Assembly (NCBI RefSeq): GCF_028435365.1
Contig: NZ_JAGTJJ010000069.1
Coordinates: 1 to 52,178 of the forward strand
Source: Polyangium jinanense
GTDB lineage: Bacteria; Myxococcota; Polyangia; Polyangiales; Polyangiaceae
Direction of reading: 5' to 3'
Length of the DNA: 52,178 bases
In this document: positions 35,060-43,516 of the stretch, piece by piece
Layout: each line of letters opens with the position of its first letter
Numbering within the stretch: position 1 is the stretch's first letter
Notes under the pieces: model-generated
Seen by the model: only the letters and a program-made list of their open reading frames with translations
Databases searched by the model: none
Told to the model about the DNA's origin: nothing
Made by a program: the position numbers and the translations under genes

Positions 35060-35105
35060 GGATCATCCTTGCCAGGATTTGAGGTTTCCTGATTGCATCC
35101 CGAGA

Positions 35106-35843
35106 ATGAAGTTTTCGCGCCTGCGCACCCTCCTCTCCTTCGGGTTCCTCGGTTGCGCGACGATGGCGGTCGTGCCGCTCGGCTGCGGGGCCACGGTCAG
35201 ACAACTGGCGCAGCAGGACGACCGCCCGCGTGTGCCGGACGCCACCGCGGAGCGCCTACGCGAATGCGTGGATGAGTTCGGTGGCGACCTTCACCGGGGG
35301 TACTACACGTTCGACTACACGGTGACGGTCGATGAAGAGGGCCGCGTGGTCGATGTGGCGTCGAAGGGCGTGCCCCACGCGGATCTCGCGGCGTGTACGC
35401 GGATCGCGCTGCGAGGCATGACCATCCCCGAGGAGCTACTCGGGCTGCGCAAGCTGCGCCTGTCCGAGTCGACCGCGCCTGCGAACGGGCAAACGCCGGC
35501 CGAGCGTGGCCTCGTCGGCAACCCCGGGGTGCTCGTGGCCGTGGCGATCGCCCTCGCCGACCTCATCATCGAAGTAGGCCCCGTCATCATCGTGATGGCC
35601 GCCGAGCTGGAGCTCAGCAAGGATATTGCGGTGACGGTTCGAGAGAAGGAAGAGTGGGAGAAAGAATGCGGTAAGCACCTGAACGCTTGCCTGGATTCGT
35701 CTAGACAGAGCGACCCGGGGTCCGTCTATGGCTCAAAGAGATGCCTCATGTGCCACGAGAAGTGTAAGGCTGAGCAAGAATGGCCCAAAGGAGTTCGGTT
35801 TACGAACGGCAGATGGGCAAGTTGTGTTTACAAATCCAATTAG
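35106..35843 (+). CDS. Secreted protein with Cys-rich C-terminal domain
   Basis: The 245-residue product has a signal peptide ending near VVPLGC, which could be a lipobox. A middle domain (about residues 55-130) has YYTFDYTVTVDEEGRVVDV, a layout like TonB C-terminal or AgmX-type domains. A hydrophobic segment follows (VLVAVAIALADLIIEVGPVII), then a compact tail with CGKHLNACLDSS and CLMCHEKCKAEQEWP. The tail after a hydrophobic stretch looks like an effector domain delivered by a membrane-anchored carrier. The next gene starts 15 nt downstream and encodes a duplicated cytosolic protein, as expected for an immunity partner. Both roles are inferred. Confidence 0.6.
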   Translation: MKFSRLRTLLSFGFLGCATMAVVPLGCGATVRQLAQQDDRPRVPDATAERLRECVDEFGGDLHRGYYTFDYTVTVDEEGRVVDVASKGVPHADLAACTRIALRGMTIPEELLGLRKLRLSESTAPANGQTPAERGLVGNPGVLVAVAIALADLIIEVGPVIIVMAAELELSKDIAVTVREKEEWEKECGKHLNACLDSSRQSDPGSVYGSKRCLMCHEKCKAEQEWPKGVRFTNGRWASCVYKSN

Positions 35844-35858
35844 CAACAGTGGGACGTG

Positions 35859-36998
35859 ATGAGCACGGACGAAGAAATAGTAGAAGAAGACAACGAGCTC
35901 TTATCGGCGTTTGCGGAGGCGAGCGTTGCCATTTACTTGAAAGCGACGGAGCGGACCCGAACGTTCGCTGAGGTCGTCGACGACTACCGCGGGCTCGAAG
36001 CCGAGTTTGTGGCGCGTGCAGGCGACGACGAACGCAGCGCGCTCGAGGTGAGGAGACGCATCGCCGAACACGTTCTCTCCGCAGCACGGGATAAGGCGCC
36101 CCGCTTCGAGGTCTGCCGGGGGGCCTGGAACGAGCTGATTCGCCTCGGCTTTACGAATATCTGGATAAGGTGCCTGACGACCTGGTCTTATTTAGATTGC
36201 TGCGCGTATGATGAGCAGCCCGAGGAGGGGCTCGCCGTGGTCGAACCCCTCCTCGCCGAACTCGAGCGCGGGCTCGAAGAAGCCAGGGCGGCGCAGCGCC
36301 CCACGGATTTCTACGAAGAGGAGCTTGAGCGGTACGGGGACCTCCGTGACGAGCTCCTGGCCCAGCAAAGGGGCCAGCTCAGCCCGAGCCGAAGGACGCG
36401 GCGTATGGACGAGGCGTCCCAGCCGGCCCCGGAAAAAGAGAAAATCGACGAGATCGACGACGAGCTCAGGAAAGCGTGCAGGGCCGTCTTCAAAAGCTTT
36501 GCACGATCGCAGGATCGAAGCTTCGCCGAGGTCGCCGCCGATTACAAACGGATCGAGGCGGACACTGTGGCGCGCGCAGGCGAAGGCCAAGCGTTCCAGG
36601 CCTTCGTGCTCAACGTGAGGCAGCGCATCGCCGAAGATATTCTCCAGGCAGCCTGTTGGCTCAAACAGCCCTTCGAGGTCTGCCGGGAGGCCTGGAACGA
36701 TCTCGTTCGCGTGGGCTTCACGAGCATCTCGGAACGATGCTGGAAAACGACGTACTACGCGGAGTCCTGCGGGGAGAACCAGAAGCCCGAGGAGGGCCTC
36801 GCCGTGCTCGAACCTTTCCTTGCTGAGCTCCAGCGTGGGCTCGAAGCAGGGCTCGCGCGACGGAGCGAAGCCCGCGCGAAGCTCGAACCCCCCCGCCATG
36901 GGCCGTCCCCGAGGTTCTACCGACAATGGATCAAGTCCCTGGGCGAGCTCCGGGACAAGCTCGAAGCAGCGCGCAAGGGCGCCGAGCCATCGACCTGA
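35859..36998 (+). CDS. Cytosolic protein with two related halves
   Basis: The 379-residue protein is a tandem duplication. Residues about 5-180 and 185-375 share motifs: EVVDDYRGLEAEFVARAGDD with EVAADYKRIEADTVARAGEG, RRRIAEHVLSAARD with RQRIAEDILQAACW, FEVCRGAWNELIRLGFTNI with FEVCREAWNDLVRVGFTSI, and QPEEGLAVVEPLLAELERGLE with KPEEGLAVLEPFLAELQRGLE. It is soluble and helical. The ATG at 35859 (after a GTG at 35856) follows the secreted protein gene directly. A duplicated immunity-like protein is my best reading, but there is no named family. Confidence 0.6.
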   Translation: MSTDEEIVEEDNELLSAFAEASVAIYLKATERTRTFAEVVDDYRGLEAEFVARAGDDERSALEVRRRIAEHVLSAARDKAPRFEVCRGAWNELIRLGFTNIWIRCLTTWSYLDCCAYDEQPEEGLAVVEPLLAELERGLEEARAAQRPTDFYEEELERYGDLRDELLAQQRGQLSPSRRTRRMDEASQPAPEKEKIDEIDDELRKACRAVFKSFARSQDRSFAEVAADYKRIEADTVARAGEGQAFQAFVLNVRQRIAEDILQAACWLKQPFEVCREAWNDLVRVGFTSISERCWKTTYYAESCGENQKPEEGLAVLEPFLAELQRGLEAGLARRSEARAKLEPPRHGPSPRFYRQWIKSLGELRDKLEAARKGAEPST

Positions 36999-37113
36999 GT
37001 ACCGTCAGGGACGACGCGGGCGTGGGCGAGCGCCGCCAACGCCGCGGCGCCCACCCTCCTCGTCGCTCGAACCACGCGCCCGAGGCGCAGGCGAATCATC
37101 CCACGTCCCCCAC

Positions 37114-37908
37114 TTACCCCTTGACTTCCTCCGCGTCCTCGTCCTCGCCGGCCTCCTCCTCCGCGCCGCTCCCGCCCTTCGACCGGTACAACCTGTCGAG
37201 CTTGAACGCCTCCGCCATCGCCGGGTTCCCGAGCCGCTTCGACGCTGCCAACGCCGCCCGCCGCGCCCTTCGCACGAGCTGCACGATGATCCCGTCGAGC
37301 AGGTCGAGCGTCTCTGTCTCCACGGGCGTCCCGCGCCCGCCCACGTCTTCCTGGTCGGCTTTTCGCAGCGCCGGGATCGACGCTTGAACGTCCGCCAGCG
37401 CCTCGGGCCCGCCCTGATCCGCCGCCACCGGCGCCACCACCGGGTGCTTCAGCGTATCGCCGAGCAGCGCGAGTTGTTGCGCCAGCGGCTCCGCCTTCTT
37501 CGCGGCCGACCGCGTCTGCCGCAACGCCGCCGCAACGGTCGCCGCGGCCTCTTCGGCCTCCCCGCTCGCCTCCAGGTCCTCCTTGACCCCCGCGAGCACC
37601 GTGCGCGCGTTGATCCGCGCCGTCGCCGCCTGGTTGTACGCCTTGACGTAGGCCTCGCCCGTCACCTTCTTTTTGCCTTTGGCCGCCTCGCGCCCCACGC
37701 CCGCTTCGACCAGCCCGTCGCGCGCTCCTGCGAGCTCCGCCGCGTGTTTCGCGCCGAAGCCCGACATCCTGAGCAGCGGCGCGTGTTTTTCGTAGGCGCC
37801 GAGCGTCTGGTTTGCTTGATCCAGCGTGTCCTGCGAGCCGAACTGCTCGCCCAATCGAATGAGCGTGAGCCGGCGCGTCTTCGGGATTGTGTCGGTATTG
37901 ATGGGCAT
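37114..37908 (-). CDS. Hypothetical helical protein
   Basis: The 264-residue product begins MPINTDTIPKTRRLTLIRLG and continues as an almost uniform helical, Ala/Leu/Glu-rich protein that ends in a highly acidic tail (EEEAGEDEDAEEVK). No signal peptide, membrane helix or catalytic motif is visible. It may form a coiled-coil rod. The region between 36999 and 37113 is unremarkable. Upstream on the minus strand lies the 21-bp array. Confidence 0.5.
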   Translation of the reverse strand: MPINTDTIPKTRRLTLIRLGEQFGSQDTLDQANQTLGAYEKHAPLLRMSGFGAKHAAELAGARDGLVEAGVGREAAKGKKKVTGEAYVKAYNQAATARINARTVLAGVKEDLEASGEAEEAAATVAAALRQTRSAAKKAEPLAQQLALLGDTLKHPVVAPVAADQGGPEALADVQASIPALRKADQEDVGGRGTPVETETLDLLDGIIVQLVRRARRAALAASKRLGNPAMAEAFKLDRLYRSKGGSGAEEEAGEDEDAEEVKG

Positions 37909-37981
37909 GCGGCGTAGCCTAACGAACTTCGGGGCATCACGAAACCACCTGCGTCCGTCCGGTCGTCACCTCGTCCTGCCC

Positions 37982-38246
37982 CGGAGCCACCGCTGCGCGT
38001 CGCGGCATCACCGCTGTACGTCGCGGAGCCACCGCTGTACGTCGCAGAGCGACCGCTGCGGCTCGTGACACGACCGCTGTAGCTCGCGAAGCGACCGCTG
38101 TAACTCGCAGAGCGACCGCTGCGGCTCGTGACACGACCGCTGTAACTCGCGAAGCGACCGCTGTAGCTCGCAGAGCGACCGCTGTAACTCGCGAAGCGAC
38201 CGCTGTAACTCGCAGAGCGACCGCTGTATCTCGCGAAGCGCGCCGC
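37982..38246. repeat. 21-bp minisatellite, 12 units plus partial
   Basis: Twelve 21-nt units of the form CGAAGCGACCGCTGTAACTCG, alternating in part between CGAAGC, CAGAGC and TGACAC starts, end in a partial unit directly before the stop codon of the minus-strand gene at 38247. On the minus strand one frame encodes the heptad LRELQRS, a coiled-coil pattern, but without a start codon. It is unrelated in sequence to the 10238 array. Confidence 0.9.
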
Positions 38247-38942
38247 CTACCGCGACAAGAGCCCCTGACTCTCCAGCGCCGTCCGTACCGCCCCCGCGAT
38301 CTCCACCGCGAGCGGACCTTCTCCGTGCACCCCGATCGCGTCGAACCGACTCGTCCTCGCGAGCCTGAGCGCGTTCTCCGCGGCGGCTGCGGCGCTCTCG
38401 ACCATCGCGCCCGGCTCGCCTTCCGGGATCAGGCTTCCATCCGCGCGGTAGCCCCGATCCGCGTACGCCTCCCGCAGATAATCGAGCCCGCCGGTGCGCA
38501 CGTAGTCGAGCATCGGACCCTCGAACGGGCCGATCACGGGCACGTCCATCGACAACCCTTCGAACGCGCCGTCGAGGATCGCGTCGGCCACGCGCTGGTT
38601 CGCCGTCGCCGCGAAGAGCAGCGGATCCGTCGCCTTCACCGCGAAGATCCGCGCGCCTTGCCACTCGGCCACGCGCAGCATCGCGGTACACTGATCACGC
38701 ACCACGCTCCGCACCTCTTCCGGCTCGACGGAAGGTCCGATCGGCCCGCCGTGCGCGGGGAACGAGACGAGCGCGACGATCTTCGCCCACGACTCCTTCG
38801 CCTGCTGGATCGCGCGCTTGATCGACCGCTCGTCGACGCCGGGGCCTCCGCAAGCGATGCTCGCCATCGTGGCGAACTTGTAGAGCTCCCGTGGCTCGTC
38901 CAGTCGAAGGCCCACGGGGATGTTGAGGCTGACCGCGCGCAT
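38247..38942 (-). CDS. Divergent LamB/YcsF (PxpA-like) protein
   Basis: The 231-residue protein aligns by motif with the LamB/YcsF family (5-oxoprolinase subunit A): VSLNIPVGLR for the N-terminal strand, ASIACGGPGVDERSIKRAI, YADRGYRADGSL, EGEPGAMVE and a late GVHGEGPLAVEIAGAV. The family's usual Asn-Ala-Asp-x-Gly-Glu start and Lys-Pro-His-Gly-Ala motif are not present, so activity on oxoproline is doubtful. The start at 38942 is chosen because it mirrors the family's MKIDLNAD start; 38954 is an alternative. Its stop abuts the 21-bp array. Confidence 0.7.
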   Translation of the reverse strand: MRAVSLNIPVGLRLDEPRELYKFATMASIACGGPGVDERSIKRAIQQAKESWAKIVALVSFPAHGGPIGPSVEPEEVRSVVRDQCTAMLRVAEWQGARIFAVKATDPLLFAATANQRVADAILDGAFEGLSMDVPVIGPFEGPMLDYVRTGGLDYLREAYADRGYRADGSLIPEGEPGAMVESAAAAAENALRLARTSRFDAIGVHGEGPLAVEIAGAVRTALESQGLLSR

Positions 38943-39057
38943 GAGGCCGACCATCGTAACGCAGGGCGCCGCCGCCTGGGTAGTCTCATCGCGAAGGGTC
39001 TCCGCATAGGACGCGTGGGTGCTTGACGCCGCCGAGCCGGCATGGTTTCCGCGCTCG

Positions 39058-40059
39058 ATGCAACCGAGCGGCGCCCGCGCCCGTGCCCTCGTCCTCGGCG
39101 CCACGGGGCATATCGGACAGGCGATGGTCCGCGAACTGCTCGCGCACGGCTACCAGGTGACCGCCGCGACGCGAAGGAAAAGCCCCCCGAACCTCGCCGG
39201 CCTCGAGGTCGACCTCGCCGTCGGCGACGCGGACGCGCCGGGCCAGATCGACGCGTGGGCCCGCGGGCACGACGTGCTCGTCGACGCCGCAGCGCCTTAT
39301 CCGGTCCACCGCTTCGCCCCGCAATCCTCGGCCGAGCGGGATCCTCTTCGGTATGCCGTGACGCGCACGCGCGCGGTCCTCGACGCTGCATTCCGGAGCG
39401 GGGCGCGCCTCGTGTACATCGGCTCCTTCACCACGTTGCCTCGCCACGAAGCAGGCCTTGCCACGCTCGAAACGAACTTCCGCCGGCAGAGCCATCCGTA
39501 CTTCACGGTCAAGGCGCACATGGAGGGTATGGTCCTCGATGCCGCGCGCCACGGCCTGCCCGCCGTCCTCGCCAATCCCACGGCGTTCCTCGGCCCCTGG
39601 GACGACAAGCCCCAGGAGCTCGCGCTCGTCCCGCAGCTCCTCTCGGGCCAGGTCCCGGCCACGGTGCGCCGCGTCGTCAATGTGGTCGACATCCGCGACG
39701 CGGCCTCGGCAATCCGCGGCGCGCTGGAAGCCGAGGCGTTCGGCACGCCGATTCCGATCACGGGGCACGACGTTTCCACCGACGTGCTCGCCGCGCGTAT
39801 CTGCGAGCTCGCGGGCGTGCGGCCTCCGCTTTTGCGCGCTTCGGCCCGGCTCTCCGCGACGGGCGCGTTCTGGATGGAGGCGGCGCTTTCGCTTGGCGGT
39901 CGGCCTTCGCCGCTCCCGTCGCTCGCGCTCCTGCTCGTGCTCGACGCGTATGCGATGGGCCCGCCGATGGGCACGACGCGCTTCGCAGCAGGCGTACGCC
40001 CGCTCGACGAAACGTTGCGGGATGCGATTGCGTGGTATCGCGCGCAGCGGCGCGCCTGA
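39058..40059 (+). CDS. NAD(P)-dependent epimerase/dehydratase
   Basis: The 333-residue protein is an extended SDR: Rossmann motif VLGATGHIGQAM (near residue 13), TAATRRKSP, VLVDAAAPYPVHRF, and a YFTVK match to the Tyr-x-x-x-Lys catalytic pair. An AVLANPTAFLGPWDDKP segment follows. The substrate is likely a sugar nucleotide or an isoprenoid/polyketide intermediate; the sequence does not say which. The ATG at 39058 is chosen over 39019 because it begins the conserved N-terminal strand. The TGA stop is the first base of the R6 terminal repeat. Confidence 0.8.
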   Translation: MQPSGARARALVLGATGHIGQAMVRELLAHGYQVTAATRRKSPPNLAGLEVDLAVGDADAPGQIDAWARGHDVLVDAAAPYPVHRFAPQSSAERDPLRYAVTRTRAVLDAAFRSGARLVYIGSFTTLPRHEAGLATLETNFRRQSHPYFTVKAHMEGMVLDAARHGLPAVLANPTAFLGPWDDKPQELALVPQLLSGQVPATVRRVVNVVDIRDAASAIRGALEAEAFGTPIPITGHDVSTDVLAARICELAGVRPPLLRASARLSATGAFWMEAALSLGGRPSPLPSLALLLVLDAYAMGPPMGTTRFAAGVRPLDETLRDAIAWYRAQRRA

Positions 40060-40380
40060 GCATTGGTCTCATCTGGGAGGCGCTGCGCTGGGGCTTTGCC
40101 CCAGGCCCCACCCGGGGCTATCCGCCCCGGGACCCGGACCAGCGCAAGCGCTGGACTCGGGGTCGATGAACTGCGCGATGCGCAGTTCATCGAACAGGCC
40201 AGGTCAAGACCAACGACGATCCTGCCCGCCTGCCACCGGCCTGTGGGAAGAACTGCGCATCGCGCAGTTCTTCCCCAAATGGTCCAGGGCTTGCCCTGGT
40301 TCGGGTCGAGGGGCGAACAGCCCCCGCGGGGCCCGGGGCAGCGCCCCGGCGCGACGCCTCGCGATGAGACCCATGCTTCA
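40057..40380. repeat. Dispersed palindromic element R6 (full copy)
   Basis: Full element fitted exactly between two convergent genes. The left end TGAGCATTGGTCTCATC (40057-40073) begins with the stop codon of the upstream gene; the right end GATGAGACCCATGCTTCA (40363-40380) ends with the complement of the stop codon of the minus-strand gene. The two ends are imperfect inverted repeats. Hairpins: TCGATGAACTGCGC/GCGCAGTTCATCGA (40163-40193, loop GAT) and GGGAAGAACTGCGC/GCGCAGTTCTTCCC (40245-40275, loop ATC). The outer G-C pair replaces the T-A pair of R3 and R5. Confidence 0.95.
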
Positions 40381-42462
40381 GGTCTCGTCGCGCGGGGGGA
40401 TCACCCATTGCTTGCTGCCCGCGCGCATGGCCAGGTTGCGGCCGAGATGCTGCCGCATCGCGACGCGGGCCCAGAAGGGGCGTATGGGCTCGAGGACGTA
40501 CACCTCGGCCGTGCCGCTCACGTCCACCGCTTTCCAGTGGAGCCCGAGCGTCTCGACGATGGGCTGACTTGGATAGGCGTGGAGTCGGATTTCGAGGCGG
40601 TTTTTGATTTCGTCGACCTCGAGGACTTGCTCGAACACCCGTTCGAGGAGGACCACGCTCTGGTAGCAGGCGGCGATTGGATCCTGCGCGTCGCGGAATT
40701 GTTTTACGGTGAGGATGTCGAGGGAGCCCGTCATCGAAAGAGGGCCGAGCGCGTGGTCCTCCTGCTCCACGTGCTGGGGGAAGGTCTCGTTCAGGAGGAA
40801 CGAGGTCGTCGAGACGGGCGGCGTCGTGGATCCCTGGACAATCTCGATGAGCCGCCGACGCTCCGCCTTCTGGCCGTACCCGAGCGTGGGGAGCACGTCC
40901 GCGAGCACGGTGAGCAAGGGGCGCGGCATTCGCGGCGAGGGCCCGGCGGGATCCATCCATCCATCGGCCGGGCTCGCGAATTCGGCGGGTAAGGTCGGGA
41001 TGCCGCACACCTCGGAGCGCGCGATCGCGGCGGCATCGCGGTTCGCGTAGCAAAACACCGGCACGAGCGCTCGGCCCTGTAGCTCGCCATTGAAATGCCA
41101 CAGGATCGGCAGGAGCATTTCGAGGTCGCGATCCTCGTCGAAGCTCGATGCCACCATGTACACGTACGTGCCCCAGGCCTCGACGCGATACGGTGTGTCC
41201 TTCAGCATCGCGCCGAAGGAGGCGTCGCAGAACGCCTGGAGCTTCGCCCGGTCCGCGAGCATCGGGAGCACGCGCAAGGTCGCGTCCGGACGATGGAAGG
41301 GCCCGGGGGCGGGCTCGAAGGCGACGCCCCGCGCGGTGTTGAAGCGCGGAAGGGGCTCGGGATGGGTCGCGGGTGTCGACAGGGGCAGCCCGCCGTCGCT
41401 GCGCCAGCCGTCCGAGAACGGCGTGCGCCACGCGAGCACGTCGCCGCGGGGGTACTTCATGTCGAAATGGAGCCAGAAAGGGAACACGGGTTCGAGCACG
41501 CTCACCGGCTCGCCGTGCGCGCCCCGCTCGCGAGGGCCCGTGATTTCGAGCCCGAGAACGTCGCCGAGGGAGACACCGGCATGTTCGTGCAGGCGAATCC
41601 GATATCCACCCGTGACGTCGCCGGAAAGGAGGTGGCGATCGCCGAAGAAGCCGACCTGCTTGATGCTGTCGATGAGCATCTTCGTCGTGACGAACCCCTG
41701 GTAATCGGCGATTTCGGGCTGCGCGGCGTCCCGGAATTGCTTCAACGTGAGCGCGATCCAGTACGGGGTCGACGTGTGGAGACCGACGACGAAACGCCCG
41801 AGATCCCGCGCCATCCGTACGGCGTTCGCGGGGGCCCCGCCGGGTCGCTCGCGCCAGAGCCCCATGCCCTGGAGCATGTCGATGCCCTGCGAGAGCCATC
41901 GGCTGGGCGTCTCGAAGGGCGAGAGGGATGCGACTTCCTCGATTTCGAGGAGTGTGCCCCTCGGCGCGTTCACCCTCGCGAGGATCCTTCCGGCCGTGGG
42001 ATCGTCGACCCACCCGCTCGCGGTGGGCACGAGGTGCCCGGGCGATTTGGGCCACCCGTACACCCCGCGGCCCGTCGTCATCGAGAGCGGGTTGTCCACG
42101 AAAATGTGAGGCGTGAGGTACACCCAATCCTTGAAGACGAGCTGATGGCCCTCCTTTGTGTACCACGCGAGAGGGATCGTCAGATTGATCTCGTGCTGCG
42201 CGATCCACCCCAAATTCGCCGATTCGACCGCCATCTTGCCGTAATGGAGGATTTGCAGATACACGTACGGCAAGAACACCCGGAATTGCCCGACCTCGGG
42301 CGGCGCGATGTCGTTCACGTACGCGTCGACGAAGCGCTGCACCCGCTCCATGTCGGCGAGGAGCGGGAAGACCCGCATCGTCACCCCCTCGAAACGGAAG
42401 GGCGGGACGAGCTGCATCGTCGGATACATGCCCGGCGCCAGGTTGAAGAGGGGTTTGGCCAT
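40378..42462 (-). CDS. Double acetoacetate-decarboxylase-like protein
   Basis: The 694-residue protein has two related halves. The first half carries GVYGWPKSPGHL with Lys139, in the position of the Schiff-base lysine of acetoacetate decarboxylase family proteins (after the F-x-x-x-P and W-x-K context), and a conserved start FRFEGVTMRVFPLLADMERVQ. The second half repeats the start (RPDATLRVLPMLADRAKLQ) but lacks the YGWPK motif. This predicts a decarboxylase or a carbonyl-acting enzyme with one active and one degenerate domain. It is the last gene of a minus-strand unit and begins 10 nt after the polyprenyl synthase. Confidence 0.7.
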   Translation of the reverse strand: MAKPLFNLAPGMYPTMQLVPPFRFEGVTMRVFPLLADMERVQRFVDAYVNDIAPPEVGQFRVFLPYVYLQILHYGKMAVESANLGWIAQHEINLTIPLAWYTKEGHQLVFKDWVYLTPHIFVDNPLSMTTGRGVYGWPKSPGHLVPTASGWVDDPTAGRILARVNAPRGTLLEIEEVASLSPFETPSRWLSQGIDMLQGMGLWRERPGGAPANAVRMARDLGRFVVGLHTSTPYWIALTLKQFRDAAQPEIADYQGFVTTKMLIDSIKQVGFFGDRHLLSGDVTGGYRIRLHEHAGVSLGDVLGLEITGPRERGAHGEPVSVLEPVFPFWLHFDMKYPRGDVLAWRTPFSDGWRSDGGLPLSTPATHPEPLPRFNTARGVAFEPAPGPFHRPDATLRVLPMLADRAKLQAFCDASFGAMLKDTPYRVEAWGTYVYMVASSFDEDRDLEMLLPILWHFNGELQGRALVPVFCYANRDAAAIARSEVCGIPTLPAEFASPADGWMDPAGPSPRMPRPLLTVLADVLPTLGYGQKAERRRLIEIVQGSTTPPVSTTSFLLNETFPQHVEQEDHALGPLSMTGSLDILTVKQFRDAQDPIAACYQSVVLLERVFEQVLEVDEIKNRLEIRLHAYPSQPIVETLGLHWKAVDVSGTAEVYVLEPIRPFWARVAMRQHLGRNLAMRAGSKQWVIPPRDET

Positions 42463-42472
42463 GGCCCGCGCG

Positions 42473-43498
42473 TCAAGCCCGCTCGATGACCCAGCGGGGG
42501 AGCGCTTCGAGGAACCGTTTGTCGCGGGAGTCCGGCAGCGCGCCGAACAGGAGGGAACACTCGTGCGAGGCCGCGCCCGCAAGCCCCTGCGCGACCTGAC
42601 GCGCGTATTCGATGCACCCGTAATGATCCATTCGCTCGCGCACCCAGGTGATCTCCTCGCGGGTGCGCTCGACGCGCGGCAGCGCGAGCAGGCGGCCGAG
42701 GCGCTCGCGCTCCTCCGCCGTCCCCTCCTCGAAGAGGCGAATCAGCATCATCGTCCGTTTGCCCTCGTGGATGTCGCCCCCGAGCTCCTTGCCGTAATCG
42801 TTCTCGTCGCCGGTCAGGTTCAGGAGATCGTCCTGGATCTGAAACGCCGCGCCGAGGAAGAAGCCGAAGCGGATGAACGCGTCGGGATCGATCGAGTCGA
42901 ACGTGGCGATCATCGCGCCGACGCGGACCGGGTGAATCATCCCGAGCCAGCACGTTTTCTTGAGGACCATTTCGAGGTAATCGGACTCGCGCACGCCGGT
43001 CGCGTTCTCGTGACGCCAGCCGAGCTCCATGGCCTGCCCTTCGGCCGTCTCCGAGGCCATCCGCTCGGTCTCTTCGAGGATACGCAGCGCGAGGCGCGGG
43101 CCGAGGTTGCGGAAATTCGCGAGCAGCGGGCGGAGGCCGAGGAGCCCGAGCATGTCGCCGACGTTGATGGCGATCGGAATGCCATGCGTCGTGTGCAGCG
43201 TGGGTTTGCCCCGGCGGCGCTCGCTTTCGTCCTCGATGTCGTCGTGGACGAGCATGGCATTGTGCAAGAGCTCGATGGACGCGGCCGTGTCGAGGGCGTC
43301 CTCGGGCGGGCAGCCGAAGGCGCGGGCCGTGGCGATGCAGAGGCTCGGCCGGAAGCCGCGGCCGCCACGCTGCGGATACTCGGCCACGAGGTCGTAGAGA
43401 AAGCGCCGCGGCTCGCGCGCCGGGAGGTATTGAAAGAGCCGCGCGCGCGCGGCCGCACCGTATTCTTGCAAGACGGCGGGGACGATCTCGGCGAGCAT
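42473..43498 (-). CDS. Polyprenyl diphosphate synthase
   Basis: The 341-residue protein has the two Asp-rich motifs of trans-prenyl transferases: HDDIEDES (Asp86, Asp87, Asp90) and FQIQDDLLNLTGD (about 220-231). Residues before the first motif (AMLV) are small, which favours a long product such as geranylgeranyl diphosphate, but chain length cannot be fixed by eye. It condenses isopentenyl diphosphate units. The gene is 10 nt upstream of the decarboxylase-like gene and 18 nt downstream of the Pro-rich gene, so one transcript is likely. Confidence 0.9.
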   Translation of the reverse strand: MLAEIVPAVLQEYGAAARARLFQYLPAREPRRFLYDLVAEYPQRGGRGFRPSLCIATARAFGCPPEDALDTAASIELLHNAMLVHDDIEDESERRRGKPTLHTTHGIPIAINVGDMLGLLGLRPLLANFRNLGPRLALRILEETERMASETAEGQAMELGWRHENATGVRESDYLEMVLKKTCWLGMIHPVRVGAMIATFDSIDPDAFIRFGFFLGAAFQIQDDLLNLTGDENDYGKELGGDIHEGKRTMMLIRLFEEGTAEERERLGRLLALPRVERTREEITWVRERMDHYGCIEYARQVAQGLAGAASHECSLLFGALPDSRDKRFLEALPRWVIERA

Positions 43499-43516
43499 GG
43501 TGTCCTCGGCCCCCCG

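Noticed and set aside
37982..38246. CRISPR array
   Set aside because: Contiguous 21-nt units with no spacers.
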